Shown here one piece after another: positions 11,041 to 22,336 of a stretch of DNA of 64,000 bases. The translations under genes were made by a program, and so were the position numbers. Below the pieces are notes generated by a model. The model saw nothing but the letters and a program-made list of their open reading frames with translations, was not told the origin of the DNA and did not search any database. How positions within the stretch are numbered: position 1 is the first letter of the stretch; each line of letters opens with the position of its first letter. The stretch is from Thermothelomyces thermophilus ATCC 42464. Lineage: Eukaryota; Ascomycota; Sordariomycetes; Sordariales; Chaetomiaceae. Location: NCBI RefSeq assembly GCF_000226095.1, contig NC_016472.1, forward strand, positions 1,674,001-1,738,000. Direction: 5' to 3'.

Positions 11041-14000
11041 GCATCTTTGCGAATACCCCGCCAAAACTCACGAAACTACCATCGCTAGAAAGCTCTCGAA
11101 AAACGCTATCTAACGGTACCACTTTCAACCGCGCGCGAGCCGTTACGGGTGTGCAACAGGCATCGCAAGCGTTAGAACCGGACCCGACCGCAATCCGACC
11201 TTACCTCGTACACCCGTCAAAAAATTTTCACCGTATAGACCACCTAGCGCCCCTAAACGCAACGTTGATTTAAAGCCTACCGCCAAGCCACCAAGTGGGG
11301 AGGCCTATGGCTTTGAACCAATCAAAGGGGGGCCCACTATAGGCCTGCCCTACCCTAGATATCAAAGAACTAAGGGGTCTAGTCGCGTAACTGGTTGACC
11401 TTATGCCAAGCCCTAAACGGGGCAAGGCACAGGACCTTGCCAATAGGCTCTTACAGGGCCTTATAACCACTATTATAGGCCTAGTTCCGAACCTATAGGA
11501 ACTCGTGCCGAGGAAGTCAAAAAGGGGCTTAAAGAAGCCCTCAAGGCCACCCCCCGCCCTACCTGGGCGCAGGTGGCCGTAGGCTCGTAACAGGGGGCAA
11601 CAGGCCCCTAGGGAGGCCTACCGTCGGCTAAAGCGGTGCCGTTATAGGCCTCGCGAGAGGTCACGATACGGAACGCAAGCCTACGGGAGGACCTCAAAGC
11701 CTGAACCCCGGCCGAGATAGTCTAAGCAGTTAACGGGGCTTCTAGCCGCCAGGGAGCCGTCGCGGCTAGGAAGCTCCCAAGCAGGGATATAGTGGTGGTC
11801 TTCAAAGACAAGGCCACTAAGGATTAGTATTCGGCCAACAAGCGATAGGTGGCTACAGCTTTCGGAGAGGAGGCTAGGGAGGTCGGTAGGGCCTATATGG
11901 TCCTAGCTAAGGGAGTCCGGAAGGAGGAGCTATAGGGGGTTAGCGAACAAGACTTTAAGGGAGCCGTAGGCCTACACTCGATCGAAACGGTCAAGTTCCG
12001 GCTGCTAAAGAGCCCGTAGAGGAAGTGGGCTACGGTACTCCTAGGCTTACGGGACCTTGACAAGGCCTGGAAGGCCTATAACGAAGGCGTGGTCTAGGAT
12101 GCCCGAGTACTAGACCGCGAGCCCTACTAGGATGCTCTAGAGCCGAGGCAGTGCTATAGGTATTAGAGCTTTGGCTATACCTAGTGGTACTGTTAGCGGC
12201 CGGCCCGTTATAGCCGTTATGGCGCAAAGGCCTATAGGGAGGGGGGGAAGACCGGGGAGGCCTAGTGCCCTACCTACTCTAACTAACTCCCTTGTAGGTG
12301 TGCGGCCTGTGGGGGCCCCTATACGGCCTGGTATAGGGGCTGCCTAAAGAAAGTCAAGGCCTAGGAGAGGGCTAGGGAGGCCTACTAGTATAGACCTCGG
12401 ACCTTCTAACTACTAAAGCAACTACACCAGAAGGTAGCCTTCGAGTTTAGTAGCTAGCCAGAAGACGACGACTACTATCAAACCAGGGCTAAACGCCCCT
12501 ATAGGAGGCCTACCCTGGCCTAACAGGCGGCCAGGAGCGCCTTATTTGACGCCTAATAGACCTATATCTTCTTTCTATAGCCTGGAACCCCCTCCTTTTC
12601 GCAACCGGCCGAGGGGGTAATGGCTATAGAGCCTACTACCATACCCTTGGCCTCCGCTCTAGCTACCTCGAATGTAAATTAAGATCCTTTAGTAGAACAC
12701 CTAAGGCAACAAACAGGCCCTCGAGGTCTTACTAGAGGAGGCTAAATACGACCTACTAGCCATCTAGGAACCGTAGATTAACCGGTTTATAGGGTCAATA
12801 TACTGCCCCCGAGCTTTGAAATACCACCTGGTCTACAAGCCTAAGGGCAAGGCGGCTATTCTAGTGGCTAAGCGCTTCCCGGTTAGCTAATGGGACTATT
12901 TAGCGGAGGAAAACTAGTGTAGAGTAACCTTTCCGGCCCTAGGAGAGAGGGGGTTCGAACTCTGGTCAGTCTATAATAACAAGGGCGAACGGGCCCTGCT
13001 ACGGGACCTACTAGCCCTACCTCGGCTAACCTACCCCTTAGTCCTCACAGGTGACTTTAACCTCTATTACCCGGTCTAGGACCTGTTTGATAGGCTTAGC
13101 CCGGGGGCTAGGGACCTTCTTAGCCTTGTAGACCAGTAGAACCTTGACCTATACACGCTATATAGCCAGGTCACTAGGGCCCCCCAAGGGGACTAACGTG
13201 GCCGGCCTTCTATAATAGACCTATTCTAGGCCTCGGCCGGGCTAGAAGCGATCTATAGGGACAGCGCGGAACGCGGGAAATCCGACCACTACCTATAGGC
13301 CCTAAACGTCTTCCTCTAGGGGACTAACAGGCCTACACTAGCTAGCAAAGGGTAGGACTAGAAGAGCCTAGACGAAGAGATCGCGTGGGCCGAGGCGGCC
13401 TACCTCCTACTCTAGCTCGGTAGGTAGGCATCGGCCCCGGCCGGGCCTGTCTTCCGGGGCCCGGAGGAGCTTCTACAGGCCTTCGACAGGCTTATAGAGG
13501 CCCTCGAGGAGATAGCTACGGTCTTGGCCCCGGTAAAGAAGGCTAGCACGGGTGGCAAATGAGCTCGATGGTAGACGAAGGAGGTTCGGGAGGCCCAGAA
13601 GAGGGCCAAGGAGGTAGAGAGGGCCTATAGGGGTACCCTAAACCCCTATACGCAGGAGGCGCTTCGGCAGGCCCTATAGGACCAGGCCAGGACTATTACG
13701 GCTACGAAGACCAAGAGCTAGAGAGCTACGTTACGGGAGGTAACCAACCGGCCGGACCTGCTATAGAGGCTAGAGAGGTAGGCAAGGCTACAAAGCCACC
13801 TACCAGTCGACCCTGCAAAGCTCCTAGCCTTCGAAGGAGGGCTTATAACCTACTAACAGAAGGCTAGAGCACTGGCCGATAAGTTCTTTCCGAACCCGGA
13901 AGCAGACCTGTCGGATATCGACGACCCGGATCTGAACGACCACTAGGAACCGAAGTTCGAAATAAGCTAGGAGGTTACGGTAGGCGAAGTCAAGGTGGTA

Positions 14001-16230
14001 CTGGCTAGGGCGGCCCCGTAGAAAGCCCTAGGAGAGGACCTCCTCCCTATAGGCCTACTAAAAACCTGTAGGCGGCCGCTCTACTAGATACTAGCTAAAC
14101 TAGCCTTAGAGAGCCTACGGCTCGGCTGTTTCCCGGCCCGGTTTAAAAGGGCCAAGATAGTGGTCCTCCGTAAGCCCGGCAAACCCCTACAGGCCTACTT
14201 TACCCTAGGTGGCTACAGACTTATAGCGCTCCTGCCAACAGTAAGCAAGGTACTAGAGGCTATAGTCGCCCGGAAGGTAATGGCCGTCGTAGAGGCCTAT
14301 AGGCTTCTCCCGGCCGAGCAAATGGGCAACCAGGAACATAGGTCTACCGAACTAGCCATTCGGCTTGTTACGGCCTAGGTCTAGGAGGCTTAGAGGCACA
14401 AGGCGGCTGCCTCCCTCCTATAGCTCGATATCTTAGGGGCTTTCGACACTATTAACCACACCTGGCTACTAGCCACTTTACAGAGCCAAGGCTTCCCAAA
14501 GTGGCTAGTGGTTTAGGTTAGGGAGTGGCTACGGGATAGGGTGGCTATCCTTTACTTCGATAGCTAGGAGATAGAGGATATAATAGTAAGGGCCGGGGTC
14601 CCCTAGGGGTTACCCCTCTCCCCTATACTATTTATCCTCTATATAGCCTCTCTTTACCAAGCCATTCGCTAGGCTTGCCCTACGGTCGGTTTAGTAGGCT
14701 TTGCTAATGATACTAACCTTCTAGCCTTCGGGAGGGCCGAGGAGGCCTATAACGGTCAGCTATAGAGGGCTTAGAAGGCCTGCCTCCAGTAGGCGAAGAC
14801 CCGAGGTATAGCTTTTGCCCCGGAAAAGTGCGAGCTTATCCACTTCAACAGGGGCCGGAAACAGTGGTCGCGACCGCTAGAGCTCCTACGGCCCGGAGGG
14901 GGTACTACTACTATAGCCCCTTCGAAGTCGGCCAGATTCCTCGGGGTCTAGCTAGACTAGAGGCTATAGTGGGGCCCCCATTACGTAAAGGTGGCTAAGA
15001 AACTAGAAACCTAGGAGTTCGCCCTAACTAGGCTCGCTGCGAAGACCTGGGGCCCCGGCCTCCTACGGGCCCGCGAGGTCTATACTAAGTATATCCGCAG
15101 TACCCTAGCTTATAGGGCCTCGAACTTCCACAAGCCTACCAAGCTAGGGGGTAAGCCGGAAGGCCTTGCTAGGGAACTATCGAAGGCCTAATATAGGGCC
15201 CTTCGAGTAGTGACCAGGGCCTATAAGGCTACCCCTATCCGGTGCCTCGAAATAGAAGCCTAGGTGCCACCCCTCAACCTCTATCTTAACAAGAGGCTAG
15301 CCGACTTCGAAGCCAAACTCGACCAACCGCTCTTATAGACCGGGGTAGGTCCGGGGGCCTCCTAGGTCCCTGCGAGGGCCCTTATCTAATAGGCCTGTAA
15401 TAGGCTAAGTCAGAGGTTCCGGAAGAGAAGGGCTAGGGCAAGGGGCCGGGAGCCGAAGCCTATAGCCCTAGAGGTAGCAAGGTTAACGGTCCGGCAGTGG
15501 GTTTAGGAGGGCTACAGAGGGGGTCGACCCCCCTTACAGACCCTACAAAGGAGGCCACGGGCTACGGAACTGGCCGTGTTGGCTAGCTAGAGCAACCGTT
15601 GGAGGGCCGACCAAGCCGGCAGGAGGATATGGCGCGTGTTAGACAAGGACCCTCCGTGCCTGGTTTTTACAGGGGAAGGCCTACAAAGGCACCAGGGCCT
15701 AATAAAGGCCTAGAGCTCCCTACTGGTACAGGCCCGTACAGGGGCTATTGGCCTCCGTGACTTCCTTTTTAGGGTTCAAGTCCCAGGGGTCAGCACCCCC
15801 TACTGTGCCTATGGCCAGGGGAGGGAAACTGTAGAGCACCTAGTCGTATGGTGCCCGAACCTACCAAGAAGCCGAACGTGGGAATCCTGGGAAATACGGT
15901 CGCAAAGGGACCTAGACCTCGTTTTGCGGGGTATAGGGGCCCGTAACCATCGCTTGGCAAGGAGGGTTCTACAGTGGCTAATGGACCTAGGGAGGCTCTC
16001 GGAATACCGCCTTGCAAGGAGGCTAGACCGGGAGGGAAGGCCTCTATAGGGCTATTCTAGCCACTTCTCCTTTTCTTTGTAGTATATTAGTATTCCGGAT
16101 CAGGCGTTAGAGGCGGGATGGAGGTTTTTATCCGGCCTATTAGGTATGATTTCCTTTGTATATAACTAGAGAGGCTCTAGCATGCTTATTAGCATAGTAG
16201 TATAGGACTAATAATAATAATAATAATAAA
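11041..16230 (+). mobile_element. Tad1-like LINE (non-LTR retrotransposon), near full length, lightly to moderately RIP-mutated
   Basis: A 5.2 kb element present again at 24536-29740. ORF1 (about 11070-12660) carries a CCHC zinc knuckle near 12295-12345. ORF2 (about 12690-16050) carries an EEP-type endonuclease (about 12710-13320, with the DFNL and SDHY motifs), a reverse transcriptase (about 14000-14900, with the FANDTNLL active-site region at 14698-14725, where the family usually has FADD) and a C-terminal cysteine/histidine motif of the form CX2..GRETVEHLVVWCP (about 15800-15860). The 3' end is an (AAT)n run at 16209-16230. Both frames hold many TAG codons where the family has Gln or Trp, which fits RIP, so it is inactive. 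Gene-like GC content is largely kept, unlike its neighbours. No clear target-site duplication is visible. Confidence 0.88.
16209..16230 (+). repeat. (AAT)n tail at the LINE 3' end
   Basis: A short run of AAT/ATA triplets at the exact point where similarity between the two LINE copies ends. Simple A-rich tails are typical 3' ends of elements copied by target-primed reverse transcription. Confidence 0.8.
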
Positions 16231-19200
16231 GAATTCCTTAGGATAACTATATAATAGTAGTTAAAAAATACTATAAGATTACTATAGATCTTAAGGCTCT
16301 TTGACTTAGTGACAAGTATTAGTAGATATAAGGGTAGTATATAGTATTTAAACTATAGAGAGAGAAGGATATGAATAGAGATATACTAATAATTAGAATT
16401 AACTTATTATATACTAATCTATAAAGGAAGGGACCTAATAAGGATAAGGTAGGAAAATATAAAGGTAATGCCCTATAGGCGAAATAGATTAGTCTAGAAG
16501 TATATATAGCCTAATAGGTAGCTAGAATATATATTTAATATAGGTAGAAAGGTTACTTTATTACTAAATGTAACTTTACCTTTACTTTAAGGCTAGTATA
16601 ATAGAACTAGTTAAGAACTAATATTAATACCTTAGAGGCTAAGGAGTAGAAAGAAGATAACGACCTATCTAATAAAGAAGATAGGGAGTAAGGAAAAGAG
16701 TAGCCCCTAAGCAAAGTCTTACAAAGGGGCTAGAAGACTATAATTACCTAGAAGACGAGTTTATAGAGATTAGTAAAAGAATAGATAGACCTCCTTTCCT
16801 TATTCTAATCTTCTTTAACTTTATCGGCTTTATAAACGCTTAAATAGATAGTAGATGTTCTAGCTATAGTACTATTAGCAAGAGAATATACTAGAAGCTT
16901 AGAATCAAGTAAATTAGTTTACCTACCGTATATACCCTTAGGACTATAACTAGGCTATAACTAAACCAAAAGATTACTTAGATAACCTATATTATAATAG
17001 ATATTGATAGCTAGAAGAGCTAGGCTATATTCTATATAGTCCTAGGACTTATATATAATATTATACTAGGCCTCCTATAAATAAAATACTAAAAAGTTAT
17101 ATTAAATATATATATAGATGTTCTTATAATTAGAATATAATTAGGACTACTTATCTATGAAACCTCTTTATAGCCTAGATAAATAGGAATCTCCTAAATA
17201 ATAGGTATAGTCTTTATAGGTATAATATAGAAGGTATAGAAAAAGAAGACTTCCAATACCTTCCTAATTACTAATATTTAAGAAATAATAACTATCTTAG
17301 AATCGAGACACTAATTTAATAGAGATAGCCTAAGAAAAGGGGGTATCTAATCTAAGCCTAGTATAAAGTCAGAGGTTACCTTACCAGACAAACTTTACAA
17401 CTTTACTAACCTCTTTGATAAGGAGAAAGCTAATAGACTCCCTCTATATTATAGTATAGCTAACTATTATATCAAATTAAAGGAAGGCCTAGATAGAAAG
17501 ATTCCCGAACTCCCTTAGGGGCCTCTCTATAATATGCTATAAGATCATTTATTAGAAGTCTAAAAGCAAGTCGTTGACTTACTAGATAAGGGATAGATCT
17601 AAGCTAGCTCTTCTTCGGCTACTACCCCTATCCTTTTAGTAAAAAAAGTAGACGGAGGATAGAGGTTCTATATCGATTATTAGGTACTAAATAAGATTAT
17701 AAAGTAAGATTAATACCTACTTTTATTTATTAAGGAGATACTTTGCTCCCTAGCTAGAGCTAAGTAGTTTATAAAGCTTAATATCTAGATAGCCTTTCAT
17801 TATATCTAGATCGTAGAAGGCTATAAGTATTTAATAATATTTCGAACCTAGTTTAGCCTCTTTAAGTAGCTTATCTATCTCTTTGGACTTATAGGTATAC
17901 CTATAACTTTCTAATAATATATTAATAATACTTTTAGCTTAATACTTAGAGACTTTATAATAATATACCTTAATAATATCTTAATCTATATATTAGATAG
18001 TAAGAAATATTATATAAGTTAGATAAAAGATATACTCTAAAGGCTATGAAAAGTAGGACTTATATTAAATCTTAAGAAGTATATATTTACTATAAAAGAA
18101 GTTAAATACCTTAGCTATATTATAGAGGTAAGGGCTTAGGTTTACTTGGACCTTAAGAAGCTAGCTACTATCTATAAATAGAAGGTATTATATAAGGTTT
18201 AAGAAGTATAGAGTTTCCTGGGGTTCATAAACTTCTACTACTTTAAGGAGTATAGAGTTTCCTGGGGTTCATAAACTTCTACTAAGACTTTATCCCTAAC
18301 TTCTCTAAGTTAACTATACCCTTAATATAGTTAACTTATAAAAATACCCTATTCTAGTAAGGGACTAGGGAATAAGAGGCCTTTAAAACTCTTAAGATAG
18401 CTTTTATATTAGAACCTATCCTAGTATAATAGGATTCTAAATAGGAGATAATACTTAAAGCAGACTACTCTAAGATAGTATTAGGAGGGTGCTTATCCTA
18501 ATAAGGAAAAGATAAGGTCCTTTATCCTATAGCTTACCATTCTATGAAACTATCCCTAGCCAAATGGAACTATATAATCTATAATAAAGAACTACTTACG
18601 ATTATCTTATATCTAAAGGCCTGGTTAGTTAATCTTTATAGTATTACTACTCCCTTTTAGATCTTAACTGACTATGAAAACCTTAAATACTTCTCTTAGC
18701 CTTATCCAATCAACAAATAGCAAGCTTAATAGGCTAAAATACTCTCCTTCTTTAACTTTAAACTTTACTCCTAATTAGGATTATAAGCTTTCTATCCTAA
18801 TACCTTATCTTACTATGAATAGGATTACCTTAAGGATATATAATATATAATATAACTCCTCCTTACCATTTAGATAGATATAACTAGTACCTTGTTATTA
18901 TCTAAAATATATTACCTACTAAAGGGGAGCACTATTTTCATAAATATATAGCTTATAGCCTTATAAGATAAGGGAGTTATTAAGGATAAACATTATATAT
19001 ATCGGCTCTAGGCCGTCCAAGACAAGGCCTGAAAATTTCTAAAGGAGGCAAACGTAATATAGACCTAGATTACAAATTACTCCCTTAATATATAAAGTAC
19101 CTTTTAGTTCTAAGGTAGACTTTAGCTTCTTATATAGAAGCTACTTATAACTACTATTCTTTAATATATCTATAACTCCCCCATATTAGGCTATCTAAAA

Positions 19201-20599
19201 AGAAATAGGTTATTTAAAATGCTCTAATAGGACTACTATTAGGACTTTATATCCCTAGACGTAAAGAGATTTATAAGGAACTATTATACGTATTGAAAGG
19301 CCAAGGTTTTACGTTAACTATAATAAGGACTCCTTTAGCCCTTACCTATCGCTAACCGCTTCTAGAAACAGATTTCTATCGATTTTATAGTCGATCTCCC
19401 TATATAAGATAAGAACTTACCTTAGTCCCTTATAGTAATTACCGACCGGCTATTAAAGTATGTCTAGCTTAAAGCTATATTCTTAATAGGAGCTAAGGTA
19501 TATATGCTTTAGTTCCAGGATATTTGGTAGCGGTTTTACGGATTTCTAATATAAATTATTACCGATCGCGGTTCGGACTAGCTTAGCTAGTTTTAGATTA
19601 TTCTCTATAAGACTATTAGAATCGAATAGCTATTATTAATAGCCTATTATCTATAGATAGATAGAGGTATAGAATGTATAAACTAAGAGGTATAGACTAT
19701 CTTATGGACTATAGTTTCCTTTGCCTAGTATAACTAGCCTAAATATTTACTTATATACTAGCTTATAATTAATAACTATAACTTAATAGTAACTAGGATA
19801 AGTATAAGCTACCTCCTCTATAATTATAATATAAGCCTAATATAGTTTACTAACTTACTAGATACTCCTACTTTAACCTTATAAGGAAGAGCTATTAATT
19901 TCTTATATTACCTAAGAGAAGGTATAGAATAGACCTAGGCTACTATTATATATATATAATAGTACTAGTAAGAAAATACTAATTATTCTTAATATCTAAC
20001 TAAGAAATTTAAGGTAAGGGATAAAGTATAGCTATCCTTATATAATATTAAGACTAACTACCCTAGCTATAAGCTTAGTTAGGTTAATGCTAAGTATAAA
20101 GTAATTATAGTACTAATACTACTAATAATAACTCTAAATATTCTCCATAGCCTCTACTTTACCCTCTATATTAACCTTATTAAGTATACTATATCTAACT
20201 TACTATCTTTATAACGTATATTAGATTCCTAACTAGACCTAGTATTAGAACTTTCTTAAGAGGGACTACTATAGAAAGAATATAAAGTAAAAGTAATCCT
20301 TATAGCTAGGAATATAAGGGGGAGAGAAAATTAACGTAATATACTTATAAAATAGAAGGGATATAACACCCTAACTTAGGAGCTATTAGAAAATCTAGAA
20401 AATACTAAAGCGCTTAATACGTTCGAGTAGGAGTAGGGAGATATATATTATAATGACAGACCGCTTACGAATGGGAGGTATAGAAGGGTATAAAAGCAAA
20501 CGATTTAAAATTTTTGTATATATAGATAAACCTAGAGCAAATAGGCAGCAGACACGTATAAACATATTACGAATGTACTAACCTACTAATTATATAACA
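16231..20599 (+). mobile_element. Gypsy LTR retrotransposon relic B, plus strand, heavily RIP-mutated
   Basis: A very TA-rich stretch in which Gypsy pol can still be read on the plus strand: a zinc-knuckle-like remnant near 16520-16580, a protease-like region near 17010-17110, reverse transcriptase (about 17500-18150), RNase H (about 18300-18700), an integrase core (about 19340-19620) and a C-terminal region to about 20250. A possible 3' LTR lies at 20362-20599 (start resembling TGTAACACC, end ACA). No 5' LTR is seen, because the left end runs into the LINE at 11041-16230. It is not the same family as the minus-strand array. It is a fossil with very many breaks, and CA and TG dinucleotides are nearly gone. 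Confidence 0.78.
20362..20599 (+). repeat. Possible 3' LTR of Gypsy relic B
   Basis: About 238 bp that follows the end of the pol region and a purine-rich stretch (near 20312-20330). It begins in a form expected for a mutated TGTAACACC start and ends ACA. No matching 5' copy is present in the window, so the call rests on position and ends only. Confidence 0.35.
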
Positions 20600-20629
20600 A
20601 AGATATAATAACTAGTATATACTATATAT

Positions 20630-21660
20630 TTACTCTATAAGTTCTTCCTTAAACTCTTCCTCTTCCTTTTCTTTCTCTAAGATATTAATAGGCTCCTTGT
20701 AGTTACGGATCGGGCGTATTGTACGGTTAGTAGGTAAAGAAGAGTAGTAGGTATAAGAGCGGCCGAAGTTAATTAGTATAGGTATAGGGTATATAGAGGT
20801 ATATAAGTAGGTATAAGAGGTAGGCAATGGTATACCTAAGATATAGGTAATAAGGGTGGTATTAGTATCGACTAAAGTCGATATGTTCTTATTTATATAC
20901 TATATCTAGCATAGTATATTATCGTTCTATACTATAGTATGATATATAAGCTGCCTAATAGTATATAAGGTAGGGGTAGGGGTAGTAGTAGCCTAGATAA
21001 TGTTACTATAGTAGGTAGGGGTATAAGGGGTAGTAACTAGGCCTAGGTTGTTAGTAGAGTAGTAGGAACTTATAGCCTAGGTAAGGGAGAAGGCGGTATA
21101 GCTAGGGAAATAGTTAGCCTATATAGCCTCTAAGACTATAGTAAACAAGTATACTAATATAGAGAACTTAGGCATTAGGATGGCCTTATAAGCACTCTAG
21201 GTAGTAGTCTTATAGTAAGTAAGGGAGGTAAGGGTAGTACTAGTATTATAATAATATATAATTTTTTTAATACTTATATATAGGTAAAGGTTATTAGCCT
21301 AGAGCTATAGATCCTAAATATAAGAGTTATAAGTAATATAATAAGTTATATGAGAGGCGCTATAGCTAGGAATATATATAACTTAGTTACTATATAGAAG
21401 GCAATAAATATAGTTAAGGTAGTATTACTTCTTTTTAAATAGTAACTTAAACTCCTTATTGGAAGAGTTACCTTTAATAGTAAACCTACTAAGAGAAGTA
21501 TTCTAGTTCTTATACTATAAGTAAAGAGACTAGTTAAGGTCCTATATAAATATAAGGTAACTATAGTTAAAATAGTAAAGAGAAAAACTTATATAATAGT
21601 TCTTATTCTTATTACTACTAAGGTAATAATTATTATTATTATTACTAAGTAAGCTAATCA
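20630..21660 (-). pseudogene. Degenerate minus-strand coding relic, unidentified
   Basis: Read on the minus strand, this stretch keeps long protein-like pieces in mostly one frame. The last 65 codons (20630-20827) are still open and end in a Glu/Lys-rich tail (EKEKEEEEFKEELIE). Upstream, on the same strand, lies a TATA-like site (21820-21837) followed by a CT-rich leader, which is the layout of a fungal core promoter. I do not recognise the family. It could be a captured host gene, part of a DNA transposon, or an accessory gene of the LTR element whose end lies at 21984. The heavy TA bias says it was RIP-mutated. Confidence 0.35.
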
Positions 21661-21819
21661 TAATTAATATTTTGAATAAATATAAAAGAAAAAAAAATCT
21701 TATAGATATAATATAGGCGTAGGTAATAAGAAAAATACAATATAAAGGGAGGGCGGTTAGGAAGTAGGTAGAAGGAGTATCGGTTAAAAAGAAAGAAGAA
21801 GTAGGAAGAAGAGGAAGAG

Positions 21820-21837
21820 AGAAGGGGTATTTATACC
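21820..21837 (-). promoter_or_regulatory. TATA-like core promoter for the minus-strand relic
   Basis: On the minus strand the sequence reads GGTATAAATACCCC and is followed by about 50 nt of almost pure pyrimidine, then the coding relic at 21660-20630. The arrangement is typical of fungal TATA promoters with CT-rich leaders. It has no independent support. Confidence 0.35.
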
Positions 21838-21983
21838 TATCCGGAGGTAGGGCCGGGAGGGCATAGGCAGAACTTAAAACAAAGACCGGGCCTTACACGT
21901 AACTTACCGGCATATGTAGGTCTTATTACCACGGTGACGCGGGGTAGGTCTACCTGGTAACCAACCTAGGAAGGAGGGGGGTA

Positions 21984-22336
21984 TGTTACGGGCCCGGGCT
22001 TTACCTAGGCTAAACAATGCCAGGCTTTGCCTAGCAATAAACCGGACCTACCTAGCAATAGACCAGACCTACTTGGCCTACCTAAGCGTGTATAATTAGT
22101 TTATAAGGCATTTATAGGTCGTTTGTGGGGTGTGTGGTTAGGGCTTGCTTAGGACCTAATCCGGAGCCTAACTAGACCCTACCTAGGTTATATATATATA
22201 TACTAAAAAGGCGCTCCTCTGTATAACTCTTATATTCTTCCCCTTTTTCCTCCTTAAGGTAGTCAAATAAAACATTGTATACTTATCTATAGATGCTATA
22301 AGGCTAGTATATTATAATACTTGATCTAGAGGTTAA
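21984..22336 (+). repeat. LTR-like sequence (solo LTR or 3' LTR of a third element)
   Basis: Starts TGTTACGGGCCCGGGC directly after a purine-rich tract (21971-21981). It contains a TATA-like AT run and a stretch resembling a transcript end (AATAAAAC near 22267). The likely end is near 22336. GC-rich blocks at the 5' end are kept while the rest is TA-rich. No second copy lies in the window, so the exact end and the owner element are uncertain. Confidence 0.45.

Noticed and set aside
11010-11041. Target-site duplication of the first LINE
   Set aside because: I compared 15-30 bp on each side of 11041-16230 and found no convincing direct repeat.
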